A stretch of DNA of 46,031 nt from IMG/VR virus record IMGVR_UViG_3300032061_000003, positions 1-46,031 of that record; one strand, written 5' to 3'. The stretch's first letter is position 1. Every line of letters begins with the position of its first letter. Origin of the DNA: a virus. Of this stretch, positions 22,624 to 30,774 are shown one piece after another. Made by a program: the position numbers and the translations under genes. The notes under the pieces are model-generated. The model saw nothing but the letters and a program-made list of their open reading frames with translations, searched no databases and had not been told where the DNA came from.

Positions 22624-22914
22624 TTAAAAACCTGATTGCCATGTTCCACAATTAGGGCAAAAGTAGCCATACGGAGTTGCATAAAATAAATCATTTCCAC
22701 AGTTGCAAGTCCATTTTACAAAATTTTCCGGTTCAAAGTGATATATAAAACGGCCTTTTTTATTATGGCATTTAGGACATTCCAACCATTCCGTACCTAC
22801 TAAAGCAACCGCTTCCCATTCATGTTTACAATCAAGGCAACGAGCTTTTCCTGACGAATGCGGCGTTTTTTCTTCCTTGGCTGATTGAAAATCAATAATT
22901 TTGCTCATTTTCAT
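22624..22914 (-). CDS. Double zinc-ribbon protein (96 aa)
   Basis: ATG 22914, eight bases after TAGGAG and overlapping the previous stop. Four CxxC/CxC pairs are visible: ARCLDCKHEW, LECPKCHNKK, WTCNCGND, YFCPNCGTWQ, i.e. two tandem zinc ribbons. It is embedded between tail and core genes, so it may be a virion-assembly factor or a moron. Similar small zinc-ribbon genes occur at this place in other temperate podoviruses, but I cannot name the family. Confidence 0.65.
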   Translation of the reverse strand: MKMSKIIDFQSAKEEKTPHSSGKARCLDCKHEWEAVALVGTEWLECPKCHNKKGRFIYHFEPENFVKWTCNCGNDLFYATPYGYFCPNCGTWQSGF

Positions 22915-23402
22915 TGGTTTTTTCTCCTAATCATCGCATGATGGAATGGAACCTTATCAACTCCATGTGGTTCTGCTTCTCCAATCTCAAATCCGCACCA
23001 TTTAAGCCATTTAACACTATCTACATATCTTGAATCGACATAGTTTTCCAATATCGGATATAGGTTTAGAAACATACCAATAACCTTTTTGCTATATTTC
23101 ATAAATGAAAGTTTCATGTTAGATGCTTCGTCGGACGTTAAAAGCCAAACAATAGCCCGATCGCTTATTAATGACTTTGGTCTAATTCCAAACATACCAA
23201 CAATTTTGCCTTTCCAAAATGCAGTTAAAGCTATTTCTGAATTATCATAAGAATGCTGCAAAGCCTCTCTCGGAGTGCTATGAGATTGTGCCCAAACCTC
23301 TTCTTTATCAAACTTGCGCATAGTACAAGAAAGGGATTCGATATCGCTCTGAACCGAATCCCTGATTTCGAAATTGCCTTTTTTAAACATGTTAATTACC
23401 AT
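22911..23402 (-). CDS. T7 gp13-like virion protein with GNAT-like fold
   Basis: 163 aa. Fits the podovirus internal virion/acetyltransferase-like family: FEIRDSVQSDIESLSCTMRK, then KGKIVGMFGIRPKSLISD, RAIVWLLTSDEA, and LENYVDSRYVDSVKWLKWCG, the typical 'NYVDARN..A..WL..LGF' end of a GNAT fold. The acetyl-CoA site is not clearly conserved, so a structural or assembly role is likely. Two starts are possible, 23402 and 23390; the former is closer to GAGGTGG. Confidence 0.75.
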   Translation of the reverse strand: MVINMFKKGNFEIRDSVQSDIESLSCTMRKFDKEEVWAQSHSTPREALQHSYDNSEIALTAFWKGKIVGMFGIRPKSLISDRAIVWLLTSDEASNMKLSFMKYSKKVIGMFLNLYPILENYVDSRYVDSVKWLKWCGFEIGEAEPHGVDKVPFHHAMIRRKNQ

Positions 23403-25665
23403 ATTCCACCTCTATTATTGCTGCTAATATTGTCATTGGAAGCGGATCGATCTGTCTTACAAAAAAAGTATTTTCTGCCGAATAAACCGCTCGCATCGTT
23501 AACTCTTTATCGCCTGTATAAAGAGGAATTGGGCTTCCCATTGGTTCGTTTGAACGAAATACAGTTTGGTCTAAATGATTTTCGTCCGGCCCATACCATC
23601 CACCGAGAGAATTTTCAAAGCGCAAAGTTAATTTTGAAATATGTTTGCGTCTTCCTTGTGATGTACCGTTATTAAGCTGTATTTCGATGTTTAAAGGCTG
23701 CAAATCGCATACATAAGATAATCCGACATGCGCCAATGAAACCGGGTTTGAAAGCGTTATTTGACCGCTTGAAACAATTGGCCCGTCGCTGTAATTGCCA
23801 TATACAAAACCATCACCCAAAACAGCCACTTTAAGCCCTTCCAAATGAGTCAAGCCTGTTAACGTCGCCGTTGCTGCTCCGGAATAAGTCAAAGCGCAAT
23901 CCATGCAAATTTGATCTTCTGTATCTGTTGATTCCATGCGATTAACCATACGTTCTACAAAACGTTGATCACCTCGTTTAACGACAAACCACACTTCATC
24001 ATAGCCGTCACCTGGTATAACGGCAACGCTTTCGAACTCTCCTTGCGTTTCGTGCCAATGCCATGCCAACACTTGTTGTTCTCGTAGATAAGTCATTCCC
24101 AACAGAATCCCATCGTCACGAACCATCCAAACAATACTGTCAGGGTCTTGCTGATAAACCATTTCGACAATTTGATATCCTCTTGTTAAATGATTCGCCA
24201 TAATTGAAAGAATATTTCCAGTGTAGTTATCACTATCAAGCGAATAACCCAAATCTCTGACGACGGAGCTTTGAGGTTGAATATAAATTATTCTATCGTT
24301 AATTTCGGCGGGAGTTACATCGTTACTTCCTCCGGTTCCTTGTTTGATCGTTCTTTTGTTGTTTGGAGTAAACGCCCCTTTTGTTCCACCCGGACCGACA
24401 ACCCAATTTGAATCTGATGTTAAAACAATAATTTCGTCAAGGCTTATCATGCTTCTAACCCTGTTAACTTTCCTTGAAGGTAATGGAGCCAATATCCTAT
24501 CTGTGTCTAAAAGCGGAAATGATACTCCAAAATTAACATAGTCGCCAATTTGGCTTCCCCATATCATTTGAGGTTCGTTGTCCGTAGCACCAAAGCACAA
24601 GCGTTCTTGATAAAATTCAATGCATGACGGCCATCCTTTGACATCTGACCACGAACACTCCGCCCATATATCAGTAGCTGTTGTTCCGCCCAAAGCGGTT
24701 ATAACTGTCGCCGTCGCCGTTCTGGCGTCCGTTACAGTAGCTATTTTTACTATCCCGGAGTGTTCATATGAATCAATAAAAAAATCATACGAAAGGCTTC
24801 CGGAAGTCCAATCATAAACATTAACCCTTAATTGACAACTCTCTTCTTCTGTTCCCGAAGTAGTGACATTATAATCATTGGCAGAAGAATAAGACTGAAT
24901 CTTTTTCCAAGTTGATCCGCCATCAAAAGACCTTTCAATGCTAATTTTCCCCGTCCATGTTCCGTGGGTAATAAAGCGCCAAGTAATAGGTGTTATTTCA
25001 TTTGCCGGAATAGTTATTGCCGTTCCGGTTCCCGAACCTGTCTTTGTTTCTGCAAGAGTCGAGGCTTCGATATCATGAACTATTTTAAATAATGATCCGA
25101 CATGCCCGGATTCGAATATATCAAAATCAGAAGTTAAATTGATTGTGCCGGTAGTCGCTGATGGAGTAATATTTTTAGCTGAATCAGAATTGTCTGACTG
25201 AAAAGGCCCATTTTTAAAGTCAAATAAAGATAAAACCCAATTGTCATGGGCATATCTAGTTAAAGTTCTTGGCGCATATTTGGGATGCACTAGATATAAA
25301 ACGTCTGCCGATTGAGTATATTTAATCAACGGCAAATCCGCCGCCAAATATGGCGAAGATATCTCGTAAGGAACTGATAAACTAATAATTTGACCGCCAT
25401 CTTTATAAAACCGGATGTATTGATTTCCAAATTCAATTATATAAGCTTGTTCTGTAGAGAATTCAAAAGGAATAACTCTTGCGACACCGTTGCTTTTAGT
25501 ATTTGCTATATATTGCGTTCCTGGTCTGGTTGACGCTCCACCGTGACTATGCACTATAAAATTTTTTAGCTTTTTACAGGATATATTATATTTCTCTAGG
25601 TCCACCCTGCCGTACATAGACGGTGCTAATTCTCCACCTGCCCAAGAAGGTAATATTACTTTCAT
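23392..25665 (-). CDS. Tail tubular protein B (T7 gp12-like nozzle)
   Basis: 757 aa. Begins MKVILPSWAGGELAPSMYGR, the 'F.GGE.SP.L.GR.DL.KY' signature of podovirus nozzle proteins, then CKKLKNFIVHSHGGASTRPG and IPFEFSTEQAYIIEFGNQYI. The middle has the FYQERLCFGATDNEPQMIWG and YIQPQSSVVRDLGYS motifs typical of this family. It forms the hexameric tail nozzle below the gatekeeper. Full length for the family. Confidence 0.92.
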   Translation of the reverse strand: MKVILPSWAGGELAPSMYGRVDLEKYNISCKKLKNFIVHSHGGASTRPGTQYIANTKSNGVARVIPFEFSTEQAYIIEFGNQYIRFYKDGGQIISLSVPYEISSPYLAADLPLIKYTQSADVLYLVHPKYAPRTLTRYAHDNWVLSLFDFKNGPFQSDNSDSAKNITPSATTGTINLTSDFDIFESGHVGSLFKIVHDIEASTLAETKTGSGTGTAITIPANEITPITWRFITHGTWTGKISIERSFDGGSTWKKIQSYSSANDYNVTTSGTEEESCQLRVNVYDWTSGSLSYDFFIDSYEHSGIVKIATVTDARTATATVITALGGTTATDIWAECSWSDVKGWPSCIEFYQERLCFGATDNEPQMIWGSQIGDYVNFGVSFPLLDTDRILAPLPSRKVNRVRSMISLDEIIVLTSDSNWVVGPGGTKGAFTPNNKRTIKQGTGGSNDVTPAEINDRIIYIQPQSSVVRDLGYSLDSDNYTGNILSIMANHLTRGYQIVEMVYQQDPDSIVWMVRDDGILLGMTYLREQQVLAWHWHETQGEFESVAVIPGDGYDEVWFVVKRGDQRFVERMVNRMESTDTEDQICMDCALTYSGAATATLTGLTHLEGLKVAVLGDGFVYGNYSDGPIVSSGQITLSNPVSLAHVGLSYVCDLQPLNIEIQLNNGTSQGRRKHISKLTLRFENSLGGWYGPDENHLDQTVFRSNEPMGSPIPLYTGDKELTMRAVYSAENTFFVRQIDPLPMTILAAIIEVEYGN

Positions 25666-25670
25666 TTACA

Positions 25671-26261
25671 TCACCTACAATCATAAAAGGGTGAATTTTT
25701 TGTGATATCGGGTTTTTTGTAATTGCGAAGATTATTATTGCGTTTTGCGGTGTCAACAGCGGCTATATAAAGCTGTATCATATCTTTTTTAAGATTGTCG
25801 TTACCAGTCAAAGATTTGGCTAACTTTGCGGCTAAATTGTATTTTAACGCTTCGACAAATGAACTATCAAATAAAGTAGTATCGATAATATCGGCAGTAT
25901 ATTCCAAATAAGCATTTGGAGTATTTGCAACTATAATCAATTGACTTCCTTCACTCGAATGCATAACATCAAAATTTTGAGATTCGTCCGAAGATTCGAT
26001 AAACAACTTTCTTGGTATGACGCAATCAGAAGGACAAACATAGGCGTATAACCAATTAATCACAGAATCGTTAGATGATTCGGAAAGAGCAAATATTTTT
26101 TTAGCAAAAGACCAATTGTAATCAGTTAATACGGTTCTGCGCGTAGTATCCCAAAATAATCTACATTTTCTTCCTGGTTCAGAATCTTCTCCGAACAAAG
26201 TAATGGTATCCACCGACAACTCAGCTAAAGCCAAGTTACAAATTTCCGTTTTGTCTGCCAT
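25671..26261 (-). CDS. Tail tubular protein A (T7 gp11-like gatekeeper)
   Basis: 196 aa. Family pattern is clear: EICNLALAELSVDTITLFGE, 'C..FWDTTRRTVLTDYNWSFA', then a variable head-fitting part and DSSFVEALKYNLAAKLAKSL. It forms the ring between portal and nozzle. ATG 26261 follows GGGGAGGAATAA. Directly upstream of the nozzle gene, as in other T7-like and BPP-1-like phages. Confidence 0.9.
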   Translation of the reverse strand: MADKTEICNLALAELSVDTITLFGEDSEPGRKCRLFWDTTRRTVLTDYNWSFAKKIFALSESSNDSVINWLYAYVCPSDCVIPRKLFIESSDESQNFDVMHSSEGSQLIIVANTPNAYLEYTADIIDTTLFDSSFVEALKYNLAAKLAKSLTGNDNLKKDMIQLYIAAVDTAKRNNNLRNYKKPDITKNSPFYDCR

Positions 26262-26280
26262 GATTTATTCCTCCCCATAA

Positions 26281-26312
26281 AAGGAAAAGGCGGGTTTTTA
26301 GGCCCGCCGTTT
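26281..26312 (-). terminator. Partial terminator between head and tail genes
   Basis: Minus-strand GGCGGG/CCCGCC hairpin followed by TTTTCCTTTT. The stop codon of the 74-aa gene (26298-26300) lies in the loop. It should reduce but not stop transcription into the tail genes, giving more head than tail protein. Confidence 0.75.
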
Positions 26313-26522
26313 GTTATACTTTCGTTTCTTAATTATTTCTTTTTCTTTGGCATCTGCTGTTTCATCATTTGGTTTTTGCTCTGGTTTTGTTTCTTTGGCA
26401 ACTTTTTCACCTACCAATTCAAAATGTTTATTTGGTAACGATTTAGCTTCGACCGTTTCTCCGGTTTTCCAGTACTTATTAAGATAACCAAAGCTGTTCC
26501 TAATCGCTTTATAGGTATTCAT
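26298..26522 (-). CDS. Small basic head-region protein (74 aa)
   Basis: Contains FGYLNKYWKTGETVEAKSLP and KHFELVGEKVA, then a highly charged tail ending RKYNKRRA. The pattern '..YWK.G......PN.HFE' is common to small proteins next to Bbp16-like cement genes. Its stop lies within a terminator hairpin. Probably a minor structural or assembly protein. Confidence 0.6.
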   Translation of the reverse strand: MNTYKAIRNSFGYLNKYWKTGETVEAKSLPNKHFELVGEKVAKETKPEQKPNDETADAKEKEIIKKRKYNKRRA

Positions 26523-26917
26523 TATGACAACCTCGGCGCTCCGGTTAGGTAAGCGTCAACTTTTCCTGCGGTAAATGCGTCAGAATTATTGACATCAAAA
26601 TAAAGCTGGATATATCTTTCCAATCCTTCTGGAAGCCTCATTTGTATAAGTTTGGCACCAGCCACAAGAGCAGATTCGGCAAACGAAGCGCTAGTATACA
26701 AATCAGTAGCAGAACCAAATGCAGAATCGGAATCAGTTTGAAGCTTAATAACAAGCGTTCCTGCCTCTCCAGAGGTATCAAATGTAGTATTAACCATTAC
26801 TTCCAACCACTGTTCATCGTAAGCTCGACCGGCGACTTGCGTATCGATATAATTAGTACTAGCCGCGTCTACAGTGATTGCTTGTGCATCACTAAATCTT
26901 TCTTGATAATCAATCAT
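26522..26917 (-). CDS. Bbp16-like capsid cement protein
   Basis: 131 aa: MIDYQERFSDAQAITVDAAS, WLEVMVNTTFDTS, GTLVIKLQTDSDSAF, and AYLTGAPRLS. This is the layout of the Bbp16 family, the cement (decoration) protein that stabilises the Bordetella phage BPP-1 capsid made of Bbp17. The major capsid protein here is also Bbp17-like, which supports the pairing. A jelly-roll-like beta protein, on the outer surface of the head. Confidence 0.8.
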   Translation of the reverse strand: MIDYQERFSDAQAITVDAASTNYIDTQVAGRAYDEQWLEVMVNTTFDTSGEAGTLVIKLQTDSDSAFGSATDLYTSASFAESALVAGAKLIQMRLPEGLERYIQLYFDVNNSDAFTAGKVDAYLTGAPRLS

Positions 26918-27069
26918 TTTTCTTCCTCCTTTTCGTTTGCTTGTTCTTCGAGATTGGCAAGACTTTGTAACAACGAATTTTTTCTCGCCGTCTCTAATTC
27001 GATATTTTTAATACAATCAAAAATAGCCGCTTTAGTAGCGACTATGTTACCTAATAATTCATTACTCAT
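26914..27069 (-). CDS. 51-aa helical protein in the head module
   Basis: ATG 27069 after AGGAGGATTTT; stop overlaps the cement start (ATGA). MSNELLGNIVATKAAIFDCI and a charged helix ending NLEEQANEKEEEK. Possibly a minor virion protein or translational coupler for the cement gene. Too short for a family call. Confidence 0.55.
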   Translation of the reverse strand: MSNELLGNIVATKAAIFDCIKNIELETARKNSLLQSLANLEEQANEKEEEK

Positions 27070-27079
27070 AAAATCCTCC

Positions 27080-28732
27080 TTAATCAACTCTTAAACATTC
27101 AATGTAAATTCGGCAATCTAATAATCCGGCACCATCCGGAACGATCGACAAACTTCCATTCGCGGCAATTTCCCATGCAGAATCATCATAATCTGTTGGT
27201 TCGTCATAGTCTTGATCGTTCGCCGCCACTGTTACAGCATTAGTAATATCCGTGCCCACTCCTAATGCTCCGTTGTTTAATTTCCAACTCCCTCCGTCCG
27301 CGCTTGTTGCAATACTATAGGCGTGTTTGACTATAAATTTAAATGGCGCATTTGAAGCAAACACATCAACAGCCGCTGCTTCATTGCTAAGGTCAAAAGT
27401 GATGGTAAATGGAATACCTATAGTTGAAAGTCCAGGAGTAATTGGATCTAATTCGCTTGCGTTTACATTGCTTAATACATTTCCTGTTCCGTTGCAGTCA
27501 AACGTTTTGTTGGTTAATGTAGCAGTGCTGTCAGTAGTTAACACGGTAGATCCTACCGCTGGAAAAGTAAAAGTTTGTCCATCTGCACCGGCCGCAAGAG
27601 TCATCGTATTACTTAAAGTTAGTGTTTTGCCGTCCGTACCCGTCAGGGTCAAGCTTGCATTGGCTGTTAAAGTCTTTCCGTCTGCAATTGTCAAAGTTGA
27701 TCCAGCGGCCGGAGCGGTCAATGTAACCTTATTAATTGAGGTAGCGGTAGCAGTTCCCAAAGCTCCGTTAACAGTTGCCAAGGTTCCGGTGGTCGGCAAA
27801 GTCAATGTAGTGTTACCGGTGGTTGTTAATCCAATGGTGTGTGCCCCGGTCTGAGTCCAAGAACCGGCAATGGTCAAATTGCCTCCTAAATCAATGGTTC
27901 TATCCGTATCATTGACTTTAATATTAAGAGTTTTAGCACCGGTTAAAGTCTCGTTGATTTTTAAATTAAGGGCATTAGCATCACCGCCTTGCAATAATAA
28001 TCCCGTTTGAGAAAAAGTCTGTACTGCACTAAAAGTTTGTGCCTGATCAATAAAGGCGAAGGTTCTGCTACCTCCGACAGCCGGAACTGTCAAAGTATAA
28101 GCACCACCGGCCGTGCCGAACGCAATAGTATAATCATTCGCTCCGGCTTCGGCTGTTACCGAATTAGCTAAAGCCGAAGAAACCCCTACGGAAGGAGTTC
28201 CCCAGTAAGGATTGCTTCCCGGTCCGGAGGTAATTAAAGCTTGTCCAGAGGAACCAGCGGCCAAACCTACCCAGTTAGTAGCATTGCGATAAAGAATGTC
28301 GCCTTGTGCTTCACTGGAAATGGTTAGATCTACAACTTGACCGCTAGTGTTAACGTCGCCACTTGCTGCTAGTTTAGACCACGCAATTGCCGCTGCGGAA
28401 TTAATATCATCATTAACAATCGAGTTAGACGCTATAGCAAAAGTAGCAGTAGTTCCGGTTGCGGTCATCGTAACATCTCCGGCAATGCTACAAACGGTCG
28501 GTACATTTCCAACTCCGGCTAAAATATGGTTCGTGGTTAATTGGGCTAATTTACTATACGCAATTGCGGCATCCGCCGCCACGCTTGCATTTATAACACT
28601 TAAAGCCGATGGAGTTCCAATGCTAACCATTTTAGAGTTGACTCCATCATGGTCATGACCAGTAGTAATGTCAAAAACAGAATTTAATTTTTGTCTTTGA
28701 CTTCCCACAAATTGAGTGAAATCGTATGCCAT
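27080..28732 (-). CDS. Head-fibre or decoration-like structural protein with beta repeats (550 aa)
   Basis: N-terminal 45 residues include SVFDITTGHDHDGVNSKMVS, a histidine-rich anchor motif found at the start of phage fibre and adornment proteins. Residues 60-430 are low-complexity Thr/Ala/Gly-rich repeats (TLTLPTTGTLATV, TLTGTDGKTLTLSNTMTLAA) expected to form a beta fibre. The last 120 residues are a distinct beta domain (FTITFDLSNEAAAVDVFASN ... SLSIVPDGAG). It sits between the major capsid and cement genes, so a capsid fibre is more likely than a tail part. No enzymatic motif. Confidence 0.65.
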   Translation of the reverse strand: MAYDFTQFVGSQRQKLNSVFDITTGHDHDGVNSKMVSIGTPSALSVINASVAADAAIAYSKLAQLTTNHILAGVGNVPTVCSIAGDVTMTATGTTATFAIASNSIVNDDINSAAAIAWSKLAASGDVNTSGQVVDLTISSEAQGDILYRNATNWVGLAAGSSGQALITSGPGSNPYWGTPSVGVSSALANSVTAEAGANDYTIAFGTAGGAYTLTVPAVGGSRTFAFIDQAQTFSAVQTFSQTGLLLQGGDANALNLKINETLTGAKTLNIKVNDTDRTIDLGGNLTIAGSWTQTGAHTIGLTTTGNTTLTLPTTGTLATVNGALGTATATSINKVTLTAPAAGSTLTIADGKTLTANASLTLTGTDGKTLTLSNTMTLAAGADGQTFTFPAVGSTVLTTDSTATLTNKTFDCNGTGNVLSNVNASELDPITPGLSTIGIPFTITFDLSNEAAAVDVFASNAPFKFIVKHAYSIATSADGGSWKLNNGALGVGTDITNAVTVAANDQDYDEPTDYDDSAWEIAANGSLSIVPDGAGLLDCRIYIECLRVD

Positions 28733-28745
28733 TGTTCGGCCCCCC

Positions 28746-29765
28746 TTAGGTTACAATTGATTCCGCATCAGAAAGTCTATCAACGCGGCAAACCGGAATA
28801 CCCATAAAAGACAACTTTTTACGAACAATGCTTCCTGCGGTAGTGAAATCCTCCATGTTAAGCCATAGGTTACCTTTTTCAAGTAGCTTTAATTTAAGAG
28901 CGGTATGAACATGATTGCGGGCAAAAAACGCCAATCTAACCGGCAAATCCGGAGGAACTCGATCAATGGCTTGAATCATAAGTTTGATTAAATTGCAACT
29001 GGTATCGGTATTATCTCCCGCGGTTGCTAAATCTGATTTATCAATATTTGCAATACGAACCGCATAGCGCCAATCTTTAACCGAGAAACCACAATACCAG
29101 GTAAAATAAGATTTAACCACTTCGCGCATTTTGCCGTTCTCTGTTTTGGTGTCTCTTCCAAGGTCTTCAATTTTTAAGCCCGGTTTAGTACCTTTCGGAT
29201 AAATACCATAAACGGTTTCTGGGCTAAATCCTACTAGCCAAACGCTAGTGTTGTCTTCACCCTCTCCGCCTCCACTTAAAACGTTATAACCAATATTGGT
29301 TTCGACCGAGCTAATAGCAGAATACCTAGGAGAGAGACCATGAGGTTTTTTTGCATTCAAACTATGATTTGAATAAAAGAACGCTTCCGCCATGTCTTTG
29401 GATAAGCCGGACACAAACGCCTTTTCCTCAGAAAAACGAAACTTTTTGTCAAAATTATTTAATTTTAGCATTTCATAATCAATCTCAGAGTAACGTCCAA
29501 GCATTCCGCAAATTTCAGTTTGTTGAGTGGTAGTGCTTTTCCCGGTGGTAAAACCTTCGTTGTATTGAAACCATTCGCCGGAAGGTTCGGAAGTTCTTAC
29601 AGTGATTAGTTCCGACATGGTTTGATTGGATGTTTTCCACGGCAGGAACTCAAGAACTTCATTTGTTTCAGTTAACAACTCGGCAATTTTTGAATCAATA
29701 TTTCCATTGGGATCTAATCTACGCCAAATATCAAGTAATGTTACAGCATCCCCTAATTCAGACAT
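28746..29765 (-). CDS. Major capsid protein (Bbp17-like, HK97 fold expected)
   Basis: 339 aa. Shows the BPP-1 Bbp17-type pattern: LLDIWRRLDPNGNIDSKIAE, 'LLTETNEVLEFLPW', 'TVRTSEPSGEWFQYNEG', then KSYFTWYCGFSVKDWRYAVR and 'IDRVPPDLPVRLAFFARNHV'. ATG 29765 after AAGGAGGAATAA. Preceded by a separate scaffold gene and a partial terminator; no protease gene was seen, consistent with scaffold-assisted assembly without cleavage. Confidence 0.9.
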   Translation of the reverse strand: MSELGDAVTLLDIWRRLDPNGNIDSKIAELLTETNEVLEFLPWKTSNQTMSELITVRTSEPSGEWFQYNEGFTTGKSTTTQQTEICGMLGRYSEIDYEMLKLNNFDKKFRFSEEKAFVSGLSKDMAEAFFYSNHSLNAKKPHGLSPRYSAISSVETNIGYNVLSGGGEGEDNTSVWLVGFSPETVYGIYPKGTKPGLKIEDLGRDTKTENGKMREVVKSYFTWYCGFSVKDWRYAVRIANIDKSDLATAGDNTDTSCNLIKLMIQAIDRVPPDLPVRLAFFARNHVHTALKLKLLEKGNLWLNMEDFTTAGSIVRKKLSFMGIPVCRVDRLSDAESIVT

Positions 29766-29795
29766 TTTTTATTCCTCCTTAAATTTAAGTAAAAT

Positions 29796-29816
29796 AAAAA
29801 CGCTCTTTAAGCGTTT
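29796..29816 (-). terminator. Hairpin between scaffold and major capsid genes
   Basis: Minus-strand AAACGCT/AGCGTTT stem followed by TTATTTTA. It overlaps the scaffold stop. It may act as a weak terminator or as an RNA-processing/stability element that sets the ratio of capsid to upstream products. Confidence 0.6.
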
Positions 29817-30450
29817 ATTTGAAATCTTTCATTGATGGGTATAAATCATCAAGAAAGTCTTTTTTGTTTCCGCTTCCCGGCCTTCCGTTTGGCGGAACAT
29901 CTTCACTGATTGTTTTTCCAATTTTAATCATTGCGCGAACCAATGCAGGATTATTGCCCAAACCGGATTCATCGACTAGTTTTTTTAGGTCATCATCAAA
30001 AAACCGATCGCGCACTTTTGCGGCGCAAGCAAGTTCTTTTTTATAATCCGCCCCAAGCTCTTTAATGGTCTCGGTTTCCCATTCGCTAACCTGTTTAGTC
30101 CAATTGTCCTGCAATGTTTTTACCATCGTCTGTACTGCTTCAGTTTGGACTCCCACAAGCTTTTGGGCTTGCTCTTTAGTAAGGTTTAGCTCTTTAAAAA
30201 GACCTTTAGCCTTATCCATGAGTTCCGGGACAATTTCAACCCCTTCTCCCATTTCAAAGTCGCCGTAGTCTTCGGGAGCGCCTTCCGGTTTCTCTTCGGG
30301 ATTTTCCTCGACTCCTTCCGTGGTTTCCGGTTCTTCGACCTCCGCAGTCGCGCTATTGATTAACGTTTGTTTTGTTTCTGCTTGATTCTCTTCGGTCGCA
30401 GGAGTTTCAATGTGATTTTGCGCTCCATTGACTTCCACTTCATCAGACAT
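29815..30450 (-). CDS. Scaffolding protein
   Basis: 211 aa and strongly acidic: residues 1-75 are Glu/Pro/Asn-rich and disordered (EEPETTEGVEENPEEKPEGA). Residues 80-150 are helical (ELMDKAKGLFKELNLTKEQA...QTEAVQTMVKTLQDNW). The C-terminal part contains KIGKTISEDVPPNGRPGSGN and a short basic end (YPSMKDFK), the typical coat-binding tail. Composition, size and position before the capsid gene match podovirus scaffolds. Confidence 0.85.
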   Translation of the reverse strand: MSDEVEVNGAQNHIETPATEENQAETKQTLINSATAEVEEPETTEGVEENPEEKPEGAPEDYGDFEMGEGVEIVPELMDKAKGLFKELNLTKEQAQKLVGVQTEAVQTMVKTLQDNWTKQVSEWETETIKELGADYKKELACAAKVRDRFFDDDLKKLVDESGLGNNPALVRAMIKIGKTISEDVPPNGRPGSGNKKDFLDDLYPSMKDFK

Positions 30451-30453
30451 TTT

Positions 30454-30774
30454 TTATTCCTCCTTTATAGTTTTGATAAACTTTCTTTCATCCTCTTCAA
30501 GCCTTTTTGCAAGCTGAACCATTTCATCCAGCTTTGCAAATCCGCATGATTCGATAACCATGTTATAAATGTAAGTCCCAATTACTCTCCGTCCTTTATC
30601 AAAAATATCCTTACTATTGCCATGAAATTTTTCATCAAAAAAGCCGGATAACTGAATCAATTGATAGATTACATGTTTTCCGGCTTCTGTTTCCAGTATT
30701 GATTTATAATTGTCAATAGCGCGTTCTTTTTGACGACCATTCAATAAGGCTTGTAATGTTTGATTATCCATCAC
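30454..30774 (-). CDS. Hypothetical protein between portal and scaffold (106 aa)
   Basis: ATG 30774 overlaps the portal stop (ATGA). Helical: LLNGRQKERAIDNYKSILET, IYQLIQLSGFFDEKFHGNSK, RVIGTYIYNMVIESC and KLDEMVQLAKRLEEDERKFI. Equivalent small helical genes occur at this position in BPP-1-like phages; the one here may be an assembly factor or head protein. No name is assigned. Confidence 0.65.
   Translation of the reverse strand: MMDNQTLQALLNGRQKERAIDNYKSILETEAGKHVIYQLIQLSGFFDEKFHGNSKDIFDKGRRVIGTYIYNMVIESCGFAKLDEMVQLAKRLEEDERKFIKTIKEE

Noticed and set aside
27327-27854. 175-codon plus frame opposite the fibre gene
   Set aside because: Mirror of the low-complexity Thr/Ala/Gly repeats, without a start signal; shadow of the structural gene.
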